DNA of 64,000 bases from Bradyrhizobium sp. 139. GTDB taxonomy: Bacteria; Pseudomonadota; Alphaproteobacteria; Rhizobiales; Xanthobacteraceae. The notes beneath the pieces are model-generated. The model had not been told where the DNA came from. It was given only the letters and a program-made list of their open reading frames with translations, and ran no database searches. Below, in pieces: positions 45,008-53,195 of the stretch (its first letter is position 1; each line of letters begins with the position of its first letter). Made by a program: the position numbers and the translations under genes. The DNA is taken from NCBI RefSeq assembly GCF_023074175.1, contig NZ_JADPKS010000003.1:18883-82882 (forward strand), in the 5' to 3' direction.

Positions 45008-45169
45008 ATGCCTGAGCCGACCGAGCAGGAGATCAGAGAACGCGCGCACCGGCTGTGGGAGCAAGCAGGCAAGCCCGAAGGCCGCGAGAACGAATTTTGG
45101 CACGCGGCCGAGCAGGAGTTGCGCAACGAGGACAAGTCGAACCCCATGCGGACGCCGGACACGCTGTGA
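45008..45169 (+). CDS. DUF2934 small protein
   Basis: 53 residues from 45008, where AGGAG is eight bases upstream. PEPTEQEIRERAHRLWEQAG and KPEGRENEFWHAAEQELRNE are the DUF2934 motif: R-A-x-x-L-W-E-x-A-G-x-P-x-G-x-x-x-x-x-W. Found in many rhizobia as short cytosolic proteins. It overlaps the next gene by four bases (GTGA), so the two are coupled. Function unknown. Confidence 0.85.
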   Translation: MPEPTEQEIRERAHRLWEQAGKPEGRENEFWHAAEQELRNEDKSNPMRTPDTL

Positions 45170-45351
45170 CAGCCAAGAAGTGCCCATTCTGCTACGGCCT
45201 GGGATGGGTCTGCGAAAACCATCCGCTCCGGGCCTGGAGTGAAGAGTTGGGCGGCTGCCGGTGCGGCGAGGGGATGCCCTGCACCTGCAACACGACGGAA
45301 GATCCCGAGATCAGAGTCGTCGTGATCGATGCGGACGTAACCTGGCATTAG
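45166..45351 (+). CDS. Small cysteine-rich (zinc-ribbon-like) protein
   Basis: 61 residues starting at GTG 45166, inside the DUF2934 stop (GTGA). Its cysteines come as CPFCYGLGWVCENHPLRAW, then CRCGEGMPCTC. The CPxC, WVCENHP and CxCGxGxPCxC pattern is the small Bradyrhizobium-type protein I know by that motif, with six or seven Cys and one His able to bind metal. The end is acidic (EDPEIRVVVIDADVTWH). Translational coupling with DUF2934 suggests a joint role. Confidence 0.78.
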   Translation: MTAKKCPFCYGLGWVCENHPLRAWSEELGGCRCGEGMPCTCNTTEDPEIRVVVIDADVTWH

Positions 45352-45844
45352 GCAGCGTCGAGTCGTTCGGGCTCGCAGCGGTGGTGCGCAGCTGCGTAGA
45401 AGCTGCCGGCAGAACGCGCATCAGCGGCGGCGGAAAGCGCGCCAGTCGTCTTCACAACATCCCAGCATCGAGCTGAAGCACGGGGCGCCACAAGCCGTGC
45501 GGCGGCACAGGGAACGGCGCTTTCCAGAATTGAGTTGAGTCTCTCGGCAGCACGGTTGCGTGGCGGGGCCGGTTCGAAGGTCGTGATGCGCCGCGGCAAG
45601 GTGGCCGCAAGCCAGTCGCCGGCTCCGGCCGCGCGGCTCCCTCGCGAAAAAGAAAAAGCCGCCGAGTTCTTCACCCTGGCGGCGTCACAAAGTCCGTAGC
45701 TGTTGATCCGTCCTCAGCCTCGTGCGTACCGCCGTTACCTTGTTTGCGGCCATGCCCGGTCATTGTACGGGAGGGCGCGTGATTCTGCTGTGACCTGGAG
45801 CACACAGTGGAAGGAGGATGGCGGGGCGGAGGTCAGGAAGATTG
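45352..45844. other. Gap before the tRNA-Met remnant
   Basis: About 490 bases. Several open readings of poor quality on both strands; none has a domain or ribosome site. A short inverted pair (GCCGCC...GGCGGC near 45660-45684) could be a weak terminator. The gap probably consists of decayed DNA. Confidence 0.4.
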
Positions 45845-45913
45845 GGGGGCGCAGCTGGTTAGAGCACGGGAATCATGACCCTGGAGTCGGGGGGCGAGTC
45901 CCTCTCCCGCTAC
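45845..45913 (+). pseudogene. Degenerate tRNA-Met(CAU) copy
   Basis: The stretch from GCGCAGCTGGTTAGAGCACG through GGGAATCATGACCCTGGAG to TCGGGGGGCGAGTCCCTCTC and CCGCTAC repeats tRNA-Met 44571-44647 from the D loop to the acceptor end. It lacks the 5' acceptor arm and one T-loop base, has anticodon-loop changes (ATAAT to ATGAC) and ends CTACAAA rather than CTACCA. It cannot fold as a working tRNA. It fits the far junction left after an element integrated at tRNA-Met and later lost most of its content. Confidence 0.85.
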
Positions 45914-46057
45914 AAAAACTCCCCTGTTACCGCATCGGAACTACGGTGATAGGTGCGCTCGCCGAATTGTGCCACGCCCTCACATCGTGAGATATAGCGG
46001 CAGGCGGCCTGTCGCGCTTGTACAAGCCACTGGCGCAACGGTAAGGAGCAGGGCGAC

Positions 46058-46459
46058 ATGGTCAATGGTCTGCCAAGCGAAGTTGAAGTCATCACGTTGT
46101 TTGTCGATGACATTGCATCGTCGAAAGCGTTTTACGCCAAGGTTTTCGCATCTGAGACCATTTGGGAGGACGCGGTCTCATCCGTGCTCAGATTCGGCGG
46201 GCTCCTGATCAATCTTCTCGACGTGTCTCAGGCGCCGCCGCTCGTTGAACCGTTGCGTGTCGCGCAATCGTCCGTAGGTGTGCGCGCACTCTTGACGATC
46301 AGGGTCGCTGACGTCGACCAAATGTGTTCGGCCCTTCGGGAGATTGGTGTCGATCTGCTCAATGGGCCGATCGATCGCCCTTGGGGACGGCGAACCGCGT
46401 CCTTTGCCGATCCCTCAGGCCATGCCTGGGAGATCGCACAGGTAATTAAACGAGGATAG
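46058..46459 (+). CDS. VOC-family (glyoxalase-like) protein
   Basis: 133 residues. One VOC domain: VEVITLFVDDIASSKAFYAK begins the first beta-alpha-beta unit, VSSVLRFGGLLINLLDVSQA and LLTIRVADVDQMCSALREIG the second, ending GPIDRPWGRRTASFADPSGH. The D-P-x-G-x-x-W-E end (DPSGHAWEIAQ) is the common VOC finish. It may bind a metal and a small substrate such as an antibiotic or a 1,2-dicarbonyl. No neighbour fixes the function. Confidence 0.9.
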   Translation: MVNGLPSEVEVITLFVDDIASSKAFYAKVFASETIWEDAVSSVLRFGGLLINLLDVSQAPPLVEPLRVAQSSVGVRALLTIRVADVDQMCSALREIGVDLLNGPIDRPWGRRTASFADPSGHAWEIAQVIKRG

Positions 46460-46520
46460 AAAGCGCTTACAGCGAATCTGGCTCTCCGCTCCTGTGAGCT
46501 CTCGGCTCAAGAGGATGGAG

Positions 46521-46586
46521 CGACGAAGCAAAGCTCGGGCGAAAACGCGCCGCGAGATCGGAAAGGCGTGTCTGCGGGCCAGAGAC
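46521..46586. repeat. Dispersed direct repeat, left copy
   Basis: CGAAGCAAAGCTCGGGCGAA followed by CGCGCCGCGAGATCGGAAAG and GCGTGTCTGCGGGCC is shared with 47556-47614 in the same orientation. The two copies flank the SDR gene. The match is about 80 percent by eye. Confidence 0.7.
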
Positions 46587-46656
46587 CAGAGCCTGGACCG
46601 GCGAGGAACGCTTGCGGTGGCTCTCCGTTAGCGGAGCAAACTTGCGGAGCCGCTCC

Positions 46657-47517
46657 ATGACCGACTATCCAAGGCCGCCTTTTCCTGCGCAGCAGCAGCC
46701 GATGCCCGGTTCGACGCGGGCGATGAATCCTCGGCCGGATCACGGCGAGGAGAGTTACAGGGGCGCCGGGCGCCTTTCCGGAAAGAAGGCGATCATCACC
46801 GGGGGCGACAGCGGCATCGGCCGTGCGGTCGCGATCGCCTATGCCAGGGAAGGCGCCGACATCGTCATCGCCTATCTGAACGAGGACGAGGATGCCGCCG
46901 CCGAGGTCAAGGCGCTGGTGGAGCGGGAGGGACGCAAGGCCATCCTGATCCCCGGTGACATCCGCAATCCCGATCATTGCCGTGCGATCGTCCGGCGCAC
47001 CGTCGAGGAGCTTGGCGGCATCGACATCCTCGTCAACAATGCGGCCCATCAGGCCACGTTCAAGGACATCGCCGATATCAGCGACGAGGAATGGCAGCGG
47101 ACGTTCGAGACCAACATCCACGCCATGTTCTATCTGACCAAGGCCGCCGTCCCCCATATGCGCCCGGGCGCGGCGATCGTGAACACGGCCTCGGTGAATT
47201 CCGACATGCCGAACCCGAGCCTGCTCGCCTATGCCACGACCAAGGGAGCCATTCAGAATTTTACCGGCGGGCTTGCCCAGATGCTGGCGGAGAAGGGCAT
47301 TCGCGTCAACGCCGTCGCGCCGGGTCCGATCTGGACGCCGCTCATTCCCTCGACCATGCCGGAGGAAAGGGTCAAGAATTTTGGCAAGCAGGTCCCGATG
47401 CAGCGCGCAGGCCAGCCGGCCGAGCTCGCAACCGCCTATGTCATGCTCGCCGATCCGCTCTCGAGCTACACATCAGGAGCGACCCTGGCTGTCACGGGTG
47501 GAAAGCCGTTCATCTGA
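46657..47517 (+). CDS. SDR-family oxidoreductase
   Basis: 286 residues from 46657 (MTDYPRPPFPAQQQPMPGST), GGAG upstream. A 45-residue N-terminal extension precedes the Rossmann core: KKAIITGGDSGIGRAVAIAY is the cofactor-binding TGxxxGIG, ILVNNAAHQ the NNAA motif, IVNTASVNSDMPNPSLLAYA with TTKGAIQNFTGGLAQ the catalytic Ser, Tyr and Lys. The N-terminal extension resembles the YdaD/YhxC-type general stress dehydrogenases. NAD(P)-dependent; substrate unknown. Confidence 0.94.
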   Translation: MTDYPRPPFPAQQQPMPGSTRAMNPRPDHGEESYRGAGRLSGKKAIITGGDSGIGRAVAIAYAREGADIVIAYLNEDEDAAAEVKALVEREGRKAILIPGDIRNPDHCRAIVRRTVEELGGIDILVNNAAHQATFKDIADISDEEWQRTFETNIHAMFYLTKAAVPHMRPGAAIVNTASVNSDMPNPSLLAYATTKGAIQNFTGGLAQMLAEKGIRVNAVAPGPIWTPLIPSTMPEERVKNFGKQVPMQRAGQPAELATAYVMLADPLSSYTSGATLAVTGGKPFI

Positions 47518-47555
47518 CCCGTGCCATTCCGGTGCCCCTGCACTTCACCGCCGTC

Positions 47556-47614
47556 GCGAAGCAAAGCTCGGGCGATTCGCGCCGCGAGAATGCGAAGACG
47601 TGTCTGCGAGACGA
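47556..47614. repeat. Dispersed direct repeat, right copy
   Basis: CGCGAAGCAAAGCTCGGGCG, then ATTCGCGCCGCGAGAATGCG and AAGACGTGTCTGCGAGACGA, parallels 46521-46586. It starts 39 bases after the SDR stop. Both copies resemble a repeat element common in Bradyrhizobium intergenic DNA. Confidence 0.7.
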
Positions 47615-47652
47615 AATGTGTGTTGGAGGATGACGATGTCGCCCCTTGCTCC

Positions 47653-47730
47653 GTCATTGCGAGCGGAGCGAAGCAATCCAGAATCCCTCCGCGGAAACGC
47701 TCCGGATTGCTTCGCTCCGCTCGCAATGAC
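47653..47730. repeat. Palindromic intergenic repeat, 'GTCATTGCGAGCGGAGCGAAGCAATCC' family
   Basis: GTCATTGCGAGCGGAGCGAA with GCAATCC at 47653 and GGATTGCTTCGCTCCGCTCG with CAATGAC at 47704 form a near-perfect 27-base inverted repeat around GCGGAAACGCT. This is a very common alphaproteobacterial element. It lies between the convergent SDR and binding-protein genes. A decayed copy lies at about 49661-49702. Confidence 0.9.
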
Positions 47731-47769
47731 GATGTGGAGAGAGCGTTCGCCGCAATCCCGCTTCCGCCC

Positions 47770-49557
47770 TCAAATCCGATACCACGCCGCCAGATTCCAC
47801 GTCGTGACGTCCCAGCCCGACATGTCGACCATGAGGTTGTTGACGCCGGCGTTGACGACGTTGCGCGAGAGCAGCGGCAGGAAGACGTGGGCGTCGCAGA
47901 AGGTCTCGTCGACCTTGATCAGCAGCGCGGCGCGCTTGACCGGATCGAGCTCGTGCTGCGCGGCCTTGTAGGCGTTGTCAACCTCGGGGTCGGACCAGCG
48001 CGAGATGTTGCGGCCGAGCCATTTGTTGTCCTTGGTGGCGATCTCCCAGGACACGCACTGGTTCAGGAAGCGCTCCGGATCGGGCTGCGGCTGCGTGGTG
48101 TTGTACATCTCGATGTCGGCATAGAATTTCGAGTAGGTGTCGGGGTTGCCGACATCGGAGGAGAAGAACACCGATGCGGTGACCGACTTGATCTCGATCT
48201 CGATGCCGGCCTTCTGGCAGGCCTGCTTGATGATGGCCTGCGTCTTCTGGCGCGGCGCGTTGGTCGAGGTCTGGAACACGTATTTGAGCCTCTTGCCGTC
48301 CTTCTCGCGGATGCCGTCCGCGCCCTTTTTCCAGCCCGCTTCGTCGAGGATATTGTTCGCCTTGTCGGCGTCGAACTCGTATTTGAGCTTGGGCGACTTG
48401 AACTGCTTGGGCGCGTTGACGAAGCTCGCCGTGGCGACGCCGCCGCGGCCGTAGATGAACTTCTGGATCGAATCGCGATCGATCAGCAGGTTGATCGCCC
48501 GGCGCACGGCCGGATCGGACAGCGTCGGGTGCTTGGTCTTGACGCTGGAGCGCTCGCCGTCGACCTCGGTCCACGGGTCGGTCGTGTTGAGCATGATGAA
48601 CTCGACGTTGCCGGACGGCGTGACGTCGAGCTTGCCCTTGCCGCTCGCCTCCATGCGCTTGAGGACCTCCTCCTCAACCTGCATGTTCCAGGCATAATCA
48701 TATTCGCCGGTCTGCAGCACGGCGCGCGCCGCAGACACCGCATCGCCGCCGCCCTTGATCTCGAGCGTGTCGAAATGCGGCTGGTTCTTGATGTGATAGT
48801 CGGCGTTGCGTTCGGCGCGGATCAAATCGCCCGGCTTGAACTCGACGAACTTGTACGGGCCGGTGCCGACTGGCTTCAGATTGCCCGGCGCATCGCGCGA
48901 CTTCGCGCCGGCATACTCACCGAAATGGTGCTTCGGCAGGATCTGGCCGACCGAGCCGACGAAGGGGTCGGCCCAGAACGGCGTCGGCGCCTTGAAGATC
49001 ACCTTGACGGCGTGGTCGTCGATCTTCTCGACCTTGATGTCCTTGTAGGATCCCGTGCTGTACGCCGCTGTTGCGAGATCCGCGGCGTATTGCCAGGTGA
49101 AGACGACGTCGTCGGCGGTGAAGGGCTTGCCGTCATGCCACTTGACGCCCTGCTTCAGCTTCCAGATCACGCTCATGCCGTCCGCGGAGAGGCCGCCATT
49201 CACCTTGGTTGGAACCTCGGCGGCGAGGCAGGGAATGAGGTTACCCTCCTTGTCCCAGCCGGCGAGCGGCTCGAAGAAGACGCGCGAGGCGATCTGGTCC
49301 TTGCTGCCGATCGCGAAATGCGGATTGAGCAGGGTCGGGGCCTGCCAGAGCAGGATCTTGAGCGGACCGCCGCCGCCGGCCTTGGTCGGCTTGTATTGCA
49401 GCGTGGCATCCGCCATCGCCACGTCGTTCCAGAGCAGGATCTGGCTCGCGACCGGCGCTGCGATCCCGACCGCTGCCATGGCCCGGACGAACGCGCGCCG
49501 CGACAGCGTGCCTTGCTTCACCTCCGCGATGCGTTCACGGATTTCGTTTTCGTTCAT
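47770..49557 (-). CDS. Peptide/nickel-type ABC transporter substrate-binding protein (SBP_bac_5)
   Basis: 595 residues. A 50-residue start with SRRAFVRAMAAVGIAAPVAS looks like a Tat-type signal peptide placed after a 19-residue lead. The mature part shows the DppA/OppA fold: APTLLNPHFAIGSKDQIASR, VKWHDGKPFTADDVVFTWQY, VGTGPYKFVEFKPGDLIRAE and DPAVRRAINLLIDRDSIQKF. No permease or ATPase of the same class is adjacent, so it is an orphan receptor facing away from the catabolic cluster. Ligand unknown: peptide, opine or similar. Confidence 0.94.
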   Translation of the reverse strand: MNENEIRERIAEVKQGTLSRRAFVRAMAAVGIAAPVASQILLWNDVAMADATLQYKPTKAGGGGPLKILLWQAPTLLNPHFAIGSKDQIASRVFFEPLAGWDKEGNLIPCLAAEVPTKVNGGLSADGMSVIWKLKQGVKWHDGKPFTADDVVFTWQYAADLATAAYSTGSYKDIKVEKIDDHAVKVIFKAPTPFWADPFVGSVGQILPKHHFGEYAGAKSRDAPGNLKPVGTGPYKFVEFKPGDLIRAERNADYHIKNQPHFDTLEIKGGGDAVSAARAVLQTGEYDYAWNMQVEEEVLKRMEASGKGKLDVTPSGNVEFIMLNTTDPWTEVDGERSSVKTKHPTLSDPAVRRAINLLIDRDSIQKFIYGRGGVATASFVNAPKQFKSPKLKYEFDADKANNILDEAGWKKGADGIREKDGKRLKYVFQTSTNAPRQKTQAIIKQACQKAGIEIEIKSVTASVFFSSDVGNPDTYSKFYADIEMYNTTQPQPDPERFLNQCVSWEIATKDNKWLGRNISRWSDPEVDNAYKAAQHELDPVKRAALLIKVDETFCDAHVFLPLLSRNVVNAGVNNLMVDMSGWDVTTWNLAAWYRI

Positions 49558-49927
49558 CGGATGACCTCCACCTCAAAGACAAGTCGTCAACGGCGGCCCA
49601 TCATGTTTCATGATGGGCGAGGCGGCAATGCCGGCCATGCGGCAAAGCCCTGCGACGAAATGACGATGTGGGATTGGATTGCTGCGCCGCGCTCGCAATG
49701 AACTGTGCGGGGAGAGCCGTGTAGAAGCCCGGATGGAGCGCAGGGCAATCCGGCGTCAGGTCGGCCAGCGTGGCCCGCTTGTGCAGGCGCATTCGTTCCC
49801 CACATCAGGTCGAACGGAGAAGCGTTGTCCGCGTCCGCCGACAAATATGGATTTCCATTTCATTGATTTCGCCCGGCGGAGAAGCGAATACGGTTCCAGT
49901 CATTGCCGCAGACCTACGGAGACCAAG
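49558..49927. other. Intergenic region with decayed repeats, before the MetQ-like gene
   Basis: 370 bases between divergent genes. It holds mutated relatives of the 'GTCATTGCGAG' repeat (GAAATGACGATGTGGGATTG ... CGCTCGCAATGA at 49659-49702) and of the 'CTGGATGGAGCGCAG' repeat (CCCGGATGGAGCGCAGGGCA at 49729). The A/T-richer stretch 49845-49870 may be the promoter of the MetQ-like gene. No gene called. Confidence 0.5.
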
Positions 49928-50710
49928 ATGTCGTTTCGCCTCCCCCTGATCCTCTCGACCGTGCTCGCCGCCTGGTCGGCCGCAGCGACAGCCGAGACCA
50001 TCAAGATCGGCGTGACGCCGGGACCGCATGCACAGATCCTCGAAGCGGTGAAGCCGATCGCAGCGAAGAACGGCCTCGATATCCAGCTCATCGAGTTCTC
50101 CGATTATGTCGTGCCGAATGCCGCGCTGGACGCGGGCGAGATTCAGGCCAATTCGTTCCAGAACCAGCCCTATCTCGACAACCAGAAGACCGATCGCGGC
50201 TACAAGATCGAGGCCGTCGGGCTGACCGTGAATTTTCCGATCGGCGTCTATTCGAAGAAGCACAAGGCCTTCGCCGACATCCCCGAGGGCGGCAAGGTCT
50301 CGATCCCGAACGATCCGACCAATGGCGGCCGCGTGCTGCTGCTGCTGCGCGACAAGGGCGTGATCAAGCTGAAGGACGGCACAGGCTTCAAGCCGACGGT
50401 GCTTGATATCACCGAAAATTCCAAGAAGCTGAAATTCATCGAGGTCGATGCGGCGCAGGCGCCGCGCGCGCTCGACGATGTCGACGCCGCCGCGATCAAC
50501 ACCAATTATGCAACCCAGGCGGGACTCGATCCCGTCAAGGACCCGATCCTGCGCGAGGACCCGAAAGGCCCCTACGTCAACCTGATCGCCATTCGCACGG
50601 CGGACAAGGACAAGCCCTGGGTCAAGATCCTCGTGGACAGCTACCACGCGGCGGAGGTCAAGGAGTTCGTCCTGACCAAGTTCAAGGGCGCGGTGCTGCC
50701 GAGCTGGTAG
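49928..50710 (+). CDS. MetQ/NlpA-family substrate-binding protein without lipobox
   Basis: 260 residues from 49928 (MSFRLPLILSTVLAAWSAAA). ETIKIGVTPGPHAQILEAVK opens the NlpA domain; GLDIQLIEFSDYVVPNAALD, AGEIQANSFQNQPYLDNQKT and VSIPNDPTNGGRVLLLLRDK are MetQ signatures, and INTNYATQAGLDPVKDPIL follows. E. coli MetQ is a lipoprotein; here the signal peptide ends in Ala-rich ATAE with no Cys, so it should be soluble in the periplasm. No MetN/MetI gene is adjacent. It precedes the monooxygenase/CMD cluster and may bind its substrate rather than methionine. Confidence 0.92.
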   Translation: MSFRLPLILSTVLAAWSAAATAETIKIGVTPGPHAQILEAVKPIAAKNGLDIQLIEFSDYVVPNAALDAGEIQANSFQNQPYLDNQKTDRGYKIEAVGLTVNFPIGVYSKKHKAFADIPEGGKVSIPNDPTNGGRVLLLLRDKGVIKLKDGTGFKPTVLDITENSKKLKFIEVDAAQAPRALDDVDAAAINTNYATQAGLDPVKDPILREDPKGPYVNLIAIRTADKDKPWVKILVDSYHAAEVKEFVLTKFKGAVLPSW

Positions 50711-50844
50711 GCAGTCTGCCCAGCGAAAGTCCAGCACAATCCAGGGCAGGGGCGATCCCGGCGGGCAGCCTTGCGCAATGCCCGCTTGTCTGGAGCTGCG
50801 GCAACCGACATCATCGGGGCCCATCCTCGCCCGACAGGGGTCGT

Positions 50845-51879
50845 ATGAAACGTTTTGCAAACCTGAAACGACTTGGGTTCTTCACGCGGCTGCTCGATGA
50901 AGCCTTGCCCGCCGAGCGATACCGCTTCGCCGCCGAGCAGATCGTGCGCGCGGAAAAGGCGGGCCTCGATTCCGCGTGGATCGCGCAGCATCATTTCCAC
51001 GAGCGCGAGGGTGGCCTGCCGTCGCCCTTCACCTTCCTCGGCTACGTCGCGGCGCAGACCTCGCGCATCCGCCTCGGCACCGGCATCGTCACGCTGCCGC
51101 TGGAGAATGCTGTGAGGGTGGCCGAAGACGCCGCGGTGCTCGATCTTCTGTGCAACGGCCGCTTCGAACTCGGCGTCGGCACCGGCGGGAATCCCTCGGC
51201 CTTTGCTGCCTTCGGCCTCGACAGCGCCCAGCGCAATGAGATTTTCGCCCGCAACCTGGACGTCGTTCGCACGGCGCTGATGGGGAAGCCGCTCACCGGC
51301 GGCGATACGCTGTACCCGCAGCGGCCCCAATTGGACAACCGGATCTGGCAGGCGACATTCTCGGTCGCGGGTGGCGCCCGTGCCGGCAGAGCGGGCGACG
51401 GCCTCTTGCTGTCGCGGACCCAGCCCCGCACCAAGGAGGCGCCGAAGGCCACGCTCGCCGAGATTCAGAATCCGGTCATCGATGCCTATCTCGAAGCGCT
51501 GCCGCCAGGATGCGAGCCGCGCATCATGGCCTCGCGCAGCGTCTTCGTCGCCGACGATCGAGCCGAGGCGTTGCGCCTGGCCGATATCGGGCTGCGGCGT
51601 GCGCTCCCGCAGTTTCTCAAGGGCGGCCACGCCAGGCCGGGCGAGACGCTGGAGGAGATGATCACGGCGTTCGACACGCATGTCGGTGCGGCCGACGACG
51701 TCATCGCTTCGCTCCGCACTGATGCCACGCTGGAGCGGGTGACCGATCTCGTCTTCCAGGCCCATTCGGTCGATGCGCCGCATCCCCATATCCTGCGCTC
51801 GATCGAGCTTGTCGCAGCCAAGGTCGCGCCGGCGCTGGGCTGGACCCGGACGGCGGCTGATGTGGCTCTGGCGGGCTGA
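50845..51879 (+). CDS. Luciferase-like FMN-dependent monooxygenase of the CMD cluster
   Basis: 344 residues. KRLGFFTRLLDEALPAERYR opens the barrel, SAWIAQHHFHEREGGLPSPF has the W-x-x-x-HHF motif, IRLGTGIVTLPLENAVRVAE and VLDLLCNGRFELGVGTGGNP are standard LLM segments. From memory it fits the TIGRFAM group named after KPN_01858, which travels with the two proteins encoded next. It needs reduced FMN. The substrate is not known; oxidation of a sulfur-, nitrogen- or carbon-containing nutrient is possible. Begins the tight run 50845-53140. Confidence 0.9.
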   Translation: MKRFANLKRLGFFTRLLDEALPAERYRFAAEQIVRAEKAGLDSAWIAQHHFHEREGGLPSPFTFLGYVAAQTSRIRLGTGIVTLPLENAVRVAEDAAVLDLLCNGRFELGVGTGGNPSAFAAFGLDSAQRNEIFARNLDVVRTALMGKPLTGGDTLYPQRPQLDNRIWQATFSVAGGARAGRAGDGLLLSRTQPRTKEAPKATLAEIQNPVIDAYLEALPPGCEPRIMASRSVFVADDRAEALRLADIGLRRALPQFLKGGHARPGETLEEMITAFDTHVGAADDVIASLRTDATLERVTDLVFQAHSVDAPHPHILRSIELVAAKVAPALGWTRTAADVALAG

Positions 51880-51913
51880 TCGGAATGAATTTGATCGTGT
51901 CGCACGAGGTTGA

Positions 51914-52543
51914 ATGATGGCTACGAAAGATATCATCGACACGCTCGCCGGGATCGAACCCGGCTCGGCGCTGGATGCCATTCGCACACGCCGCCCGCAG
52001 GCGCGCGAGAACGCGCAGAAGAGCTATCTCTCGCTGTTCGAGCCGATCGAGGCCGGAGATGTTTCGCTTGTGGAGCGCGCCGCAGTTGCGCTTTTCGTGA
52101 TCGGCCTTCACCGCGAGCCCGCCGCGGCCGCCTTCTACCGGGCGAAGCTCGCGGCAACTGCCGATGGCGCGCGCCTGGTTGAAGCGATCGAGGCCGAAAT
52201 CGCGCGGGGCGAAACCTCAGGCCCGTACGGCGCCTTTCCGACCGGCCCGCTGTCGGTCGAGAACAAGGCCGGTTTGATCTATCGCGTGAGCGCAGAGCGC
52301 AAGCCCGACCTCGGACCTCGGCTCGTTGCGGCGTTTGAGCATGCGCATCTGCTGGTGTTCCGGCCGCGCGATGCGGCGGCCGCCGACATGAAGGCGCTGC
52401 TCGCGGTCGGCTGGTCGAACACCGGCATCGTCACTTTCTCTCAGCTCGTCGCTTTCCTGTCGTTCCAGGTGCGCGTCGTCGCCGGACTGCGCGTGCTCGC
52501 TGCCTCGCTCGGGCGCACCGTAAAAGCCGCAGCTGGCGCGTAA
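51914..52543 (+). CDS. CMD-domain protein, Avi_7170-type
   Basis: 209 residues (ATG at 51914 or 51917). TKDIIDTLAGIEPGSALDAI, NAQKSYLSLFEPIEAGDVSL and VERAAVALFVIGLHREPAAA resemble the carboxymuconolactone-decarboxylase-like helical fold, but the CxxC of AhpD is missing: the comparable stretch has no cysteine at all in the protein. FPTGPLSVENKAGLIYRVSA and VGWSNTGIVTFSQLVAFLSF are further conserved-looking segments. It matches in my memory the CMD family of Avi_7170. Probably a partner of the next protein; no direct activity predicted. Confidence 0.82.
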   Translation: MMATKDIIDTLAGIEPGSALDAIRTRRPQARENAQKSYLSLFEPIEAGDVSLVERAAVALFVIGLHREPAAAAFYRAKLAATADGARLVEAIEAEIARGETSGPYGAFPTGPLSVENKAGLIYRVSAERKPDLGPRLVAAFEHAHLLVFRPRDAAAADMKALLAVGWSNTGIVTFSQLVAFLSFQVRVVAGLRVLAASLGRTVKAAAGA

Positions 52544-52555
52544 GGAGGCTGCATC

Positions 52556-53140
52556 ATGAACGCTGCAAACAAAGTCAATCCGCCCGTCGTCTTCACCCAG
52601 GACGAGCTCGGCTGGGTGTCGTGGATCGATCCGCTGCCCGAGGCTGAACTGACCGAGCGGCATTTCGCGGGCCTGGTCGATCGCGCCCGTGCCAAGTCCG
52701 AATATTTCCGTCTTCTCGTGCGTGATCCCGAGGTGCTGGAAGCCCGCACCAGGACCGACAAGGACATCTTCTACAACGTCGCCGATGGCCTGCCGCGCGC
52801 CGAGCGCGAGCTCGCGGCGGCAGCGACCTCGCGCTACAACGGCTGCATCTATTGCGCCTCCGTGCATGCGCGTTTTGCCAGCACCTATTCCAAACGCCGT
52901 GACGACGTGCAGCGTCTGCTCGACGAGGGCATCGGCGCCGATCTCGGTGAACGCTGGAACGCGATCGTCAGGGCGTCGGTCGCCCTGGCTGCGGCGCCGA
53001 TTGCGTTCGGCCAAGACAATATCGAGGAGCTGCGCCGCGCGGGTCTTGACGATGGCGAGATCGTCGATGTCATCAACGGCGCGTCGTTCTTCAACTGGGC
53101 AAACCGGCTGATGCTATCGCTCGGTGAGCCCTCGAAATAG
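52556..53140 (+). CDS. Alkylhydroperoxidase-like protein, Avi_7169-type
   Basis: 194 residues, strong AAGGAGG before the ATG at 52556. The redox motif CIYC with a following His is in SRYNGCIYCASVHARFASTY, as in AhpD. The preceding helix is KDIFYNVADGLPRAERELAA and the last part DDGEIVDVINGASFFNWANR with LMLSLGEPSK is the typical end. It may reduce a peroxide or disulfide product of the monooxygenase. Twelve bases separate it from the CMD gene; a paralogous pair with one active, one Cys-less member is likely. Confidence 0.88.
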   Translation: MNAANKVNPPVVFTQDELGWVSWIDPLPEAELTERHFAGLVDRARAKSEYFRLLVRDPEVLEARTRTDKDIFYNVADGLPRAERELAAAATSRYNGCIYCASVHARFASTYSKRRDDVQRLLDEGIGADLGERWNAIVRASVALAAAPIAFGQDNIEELRRAGLDDGEIVDVINGASFFNWANRLMLSLGEPSK

Positions 53141-53195
53141 GCAGTCTCACTGGCACAAGAATTGCCACTTGTTTTAACACTGGATGGAGCCGTGC

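Noticed and set aside
47521..49701. Plus-strand open frame of 726 codons opposite the peptide-type binding protein
   Set aside because: No domain, biased composition, and the minus-strand gene has clear family motifs and a signal peptide.
49800..49927. SAM-II riboswitch before the MetQ-like gene
   Set aside because: The characteristic SAM-II conserved pairing elements could not be found by eye.
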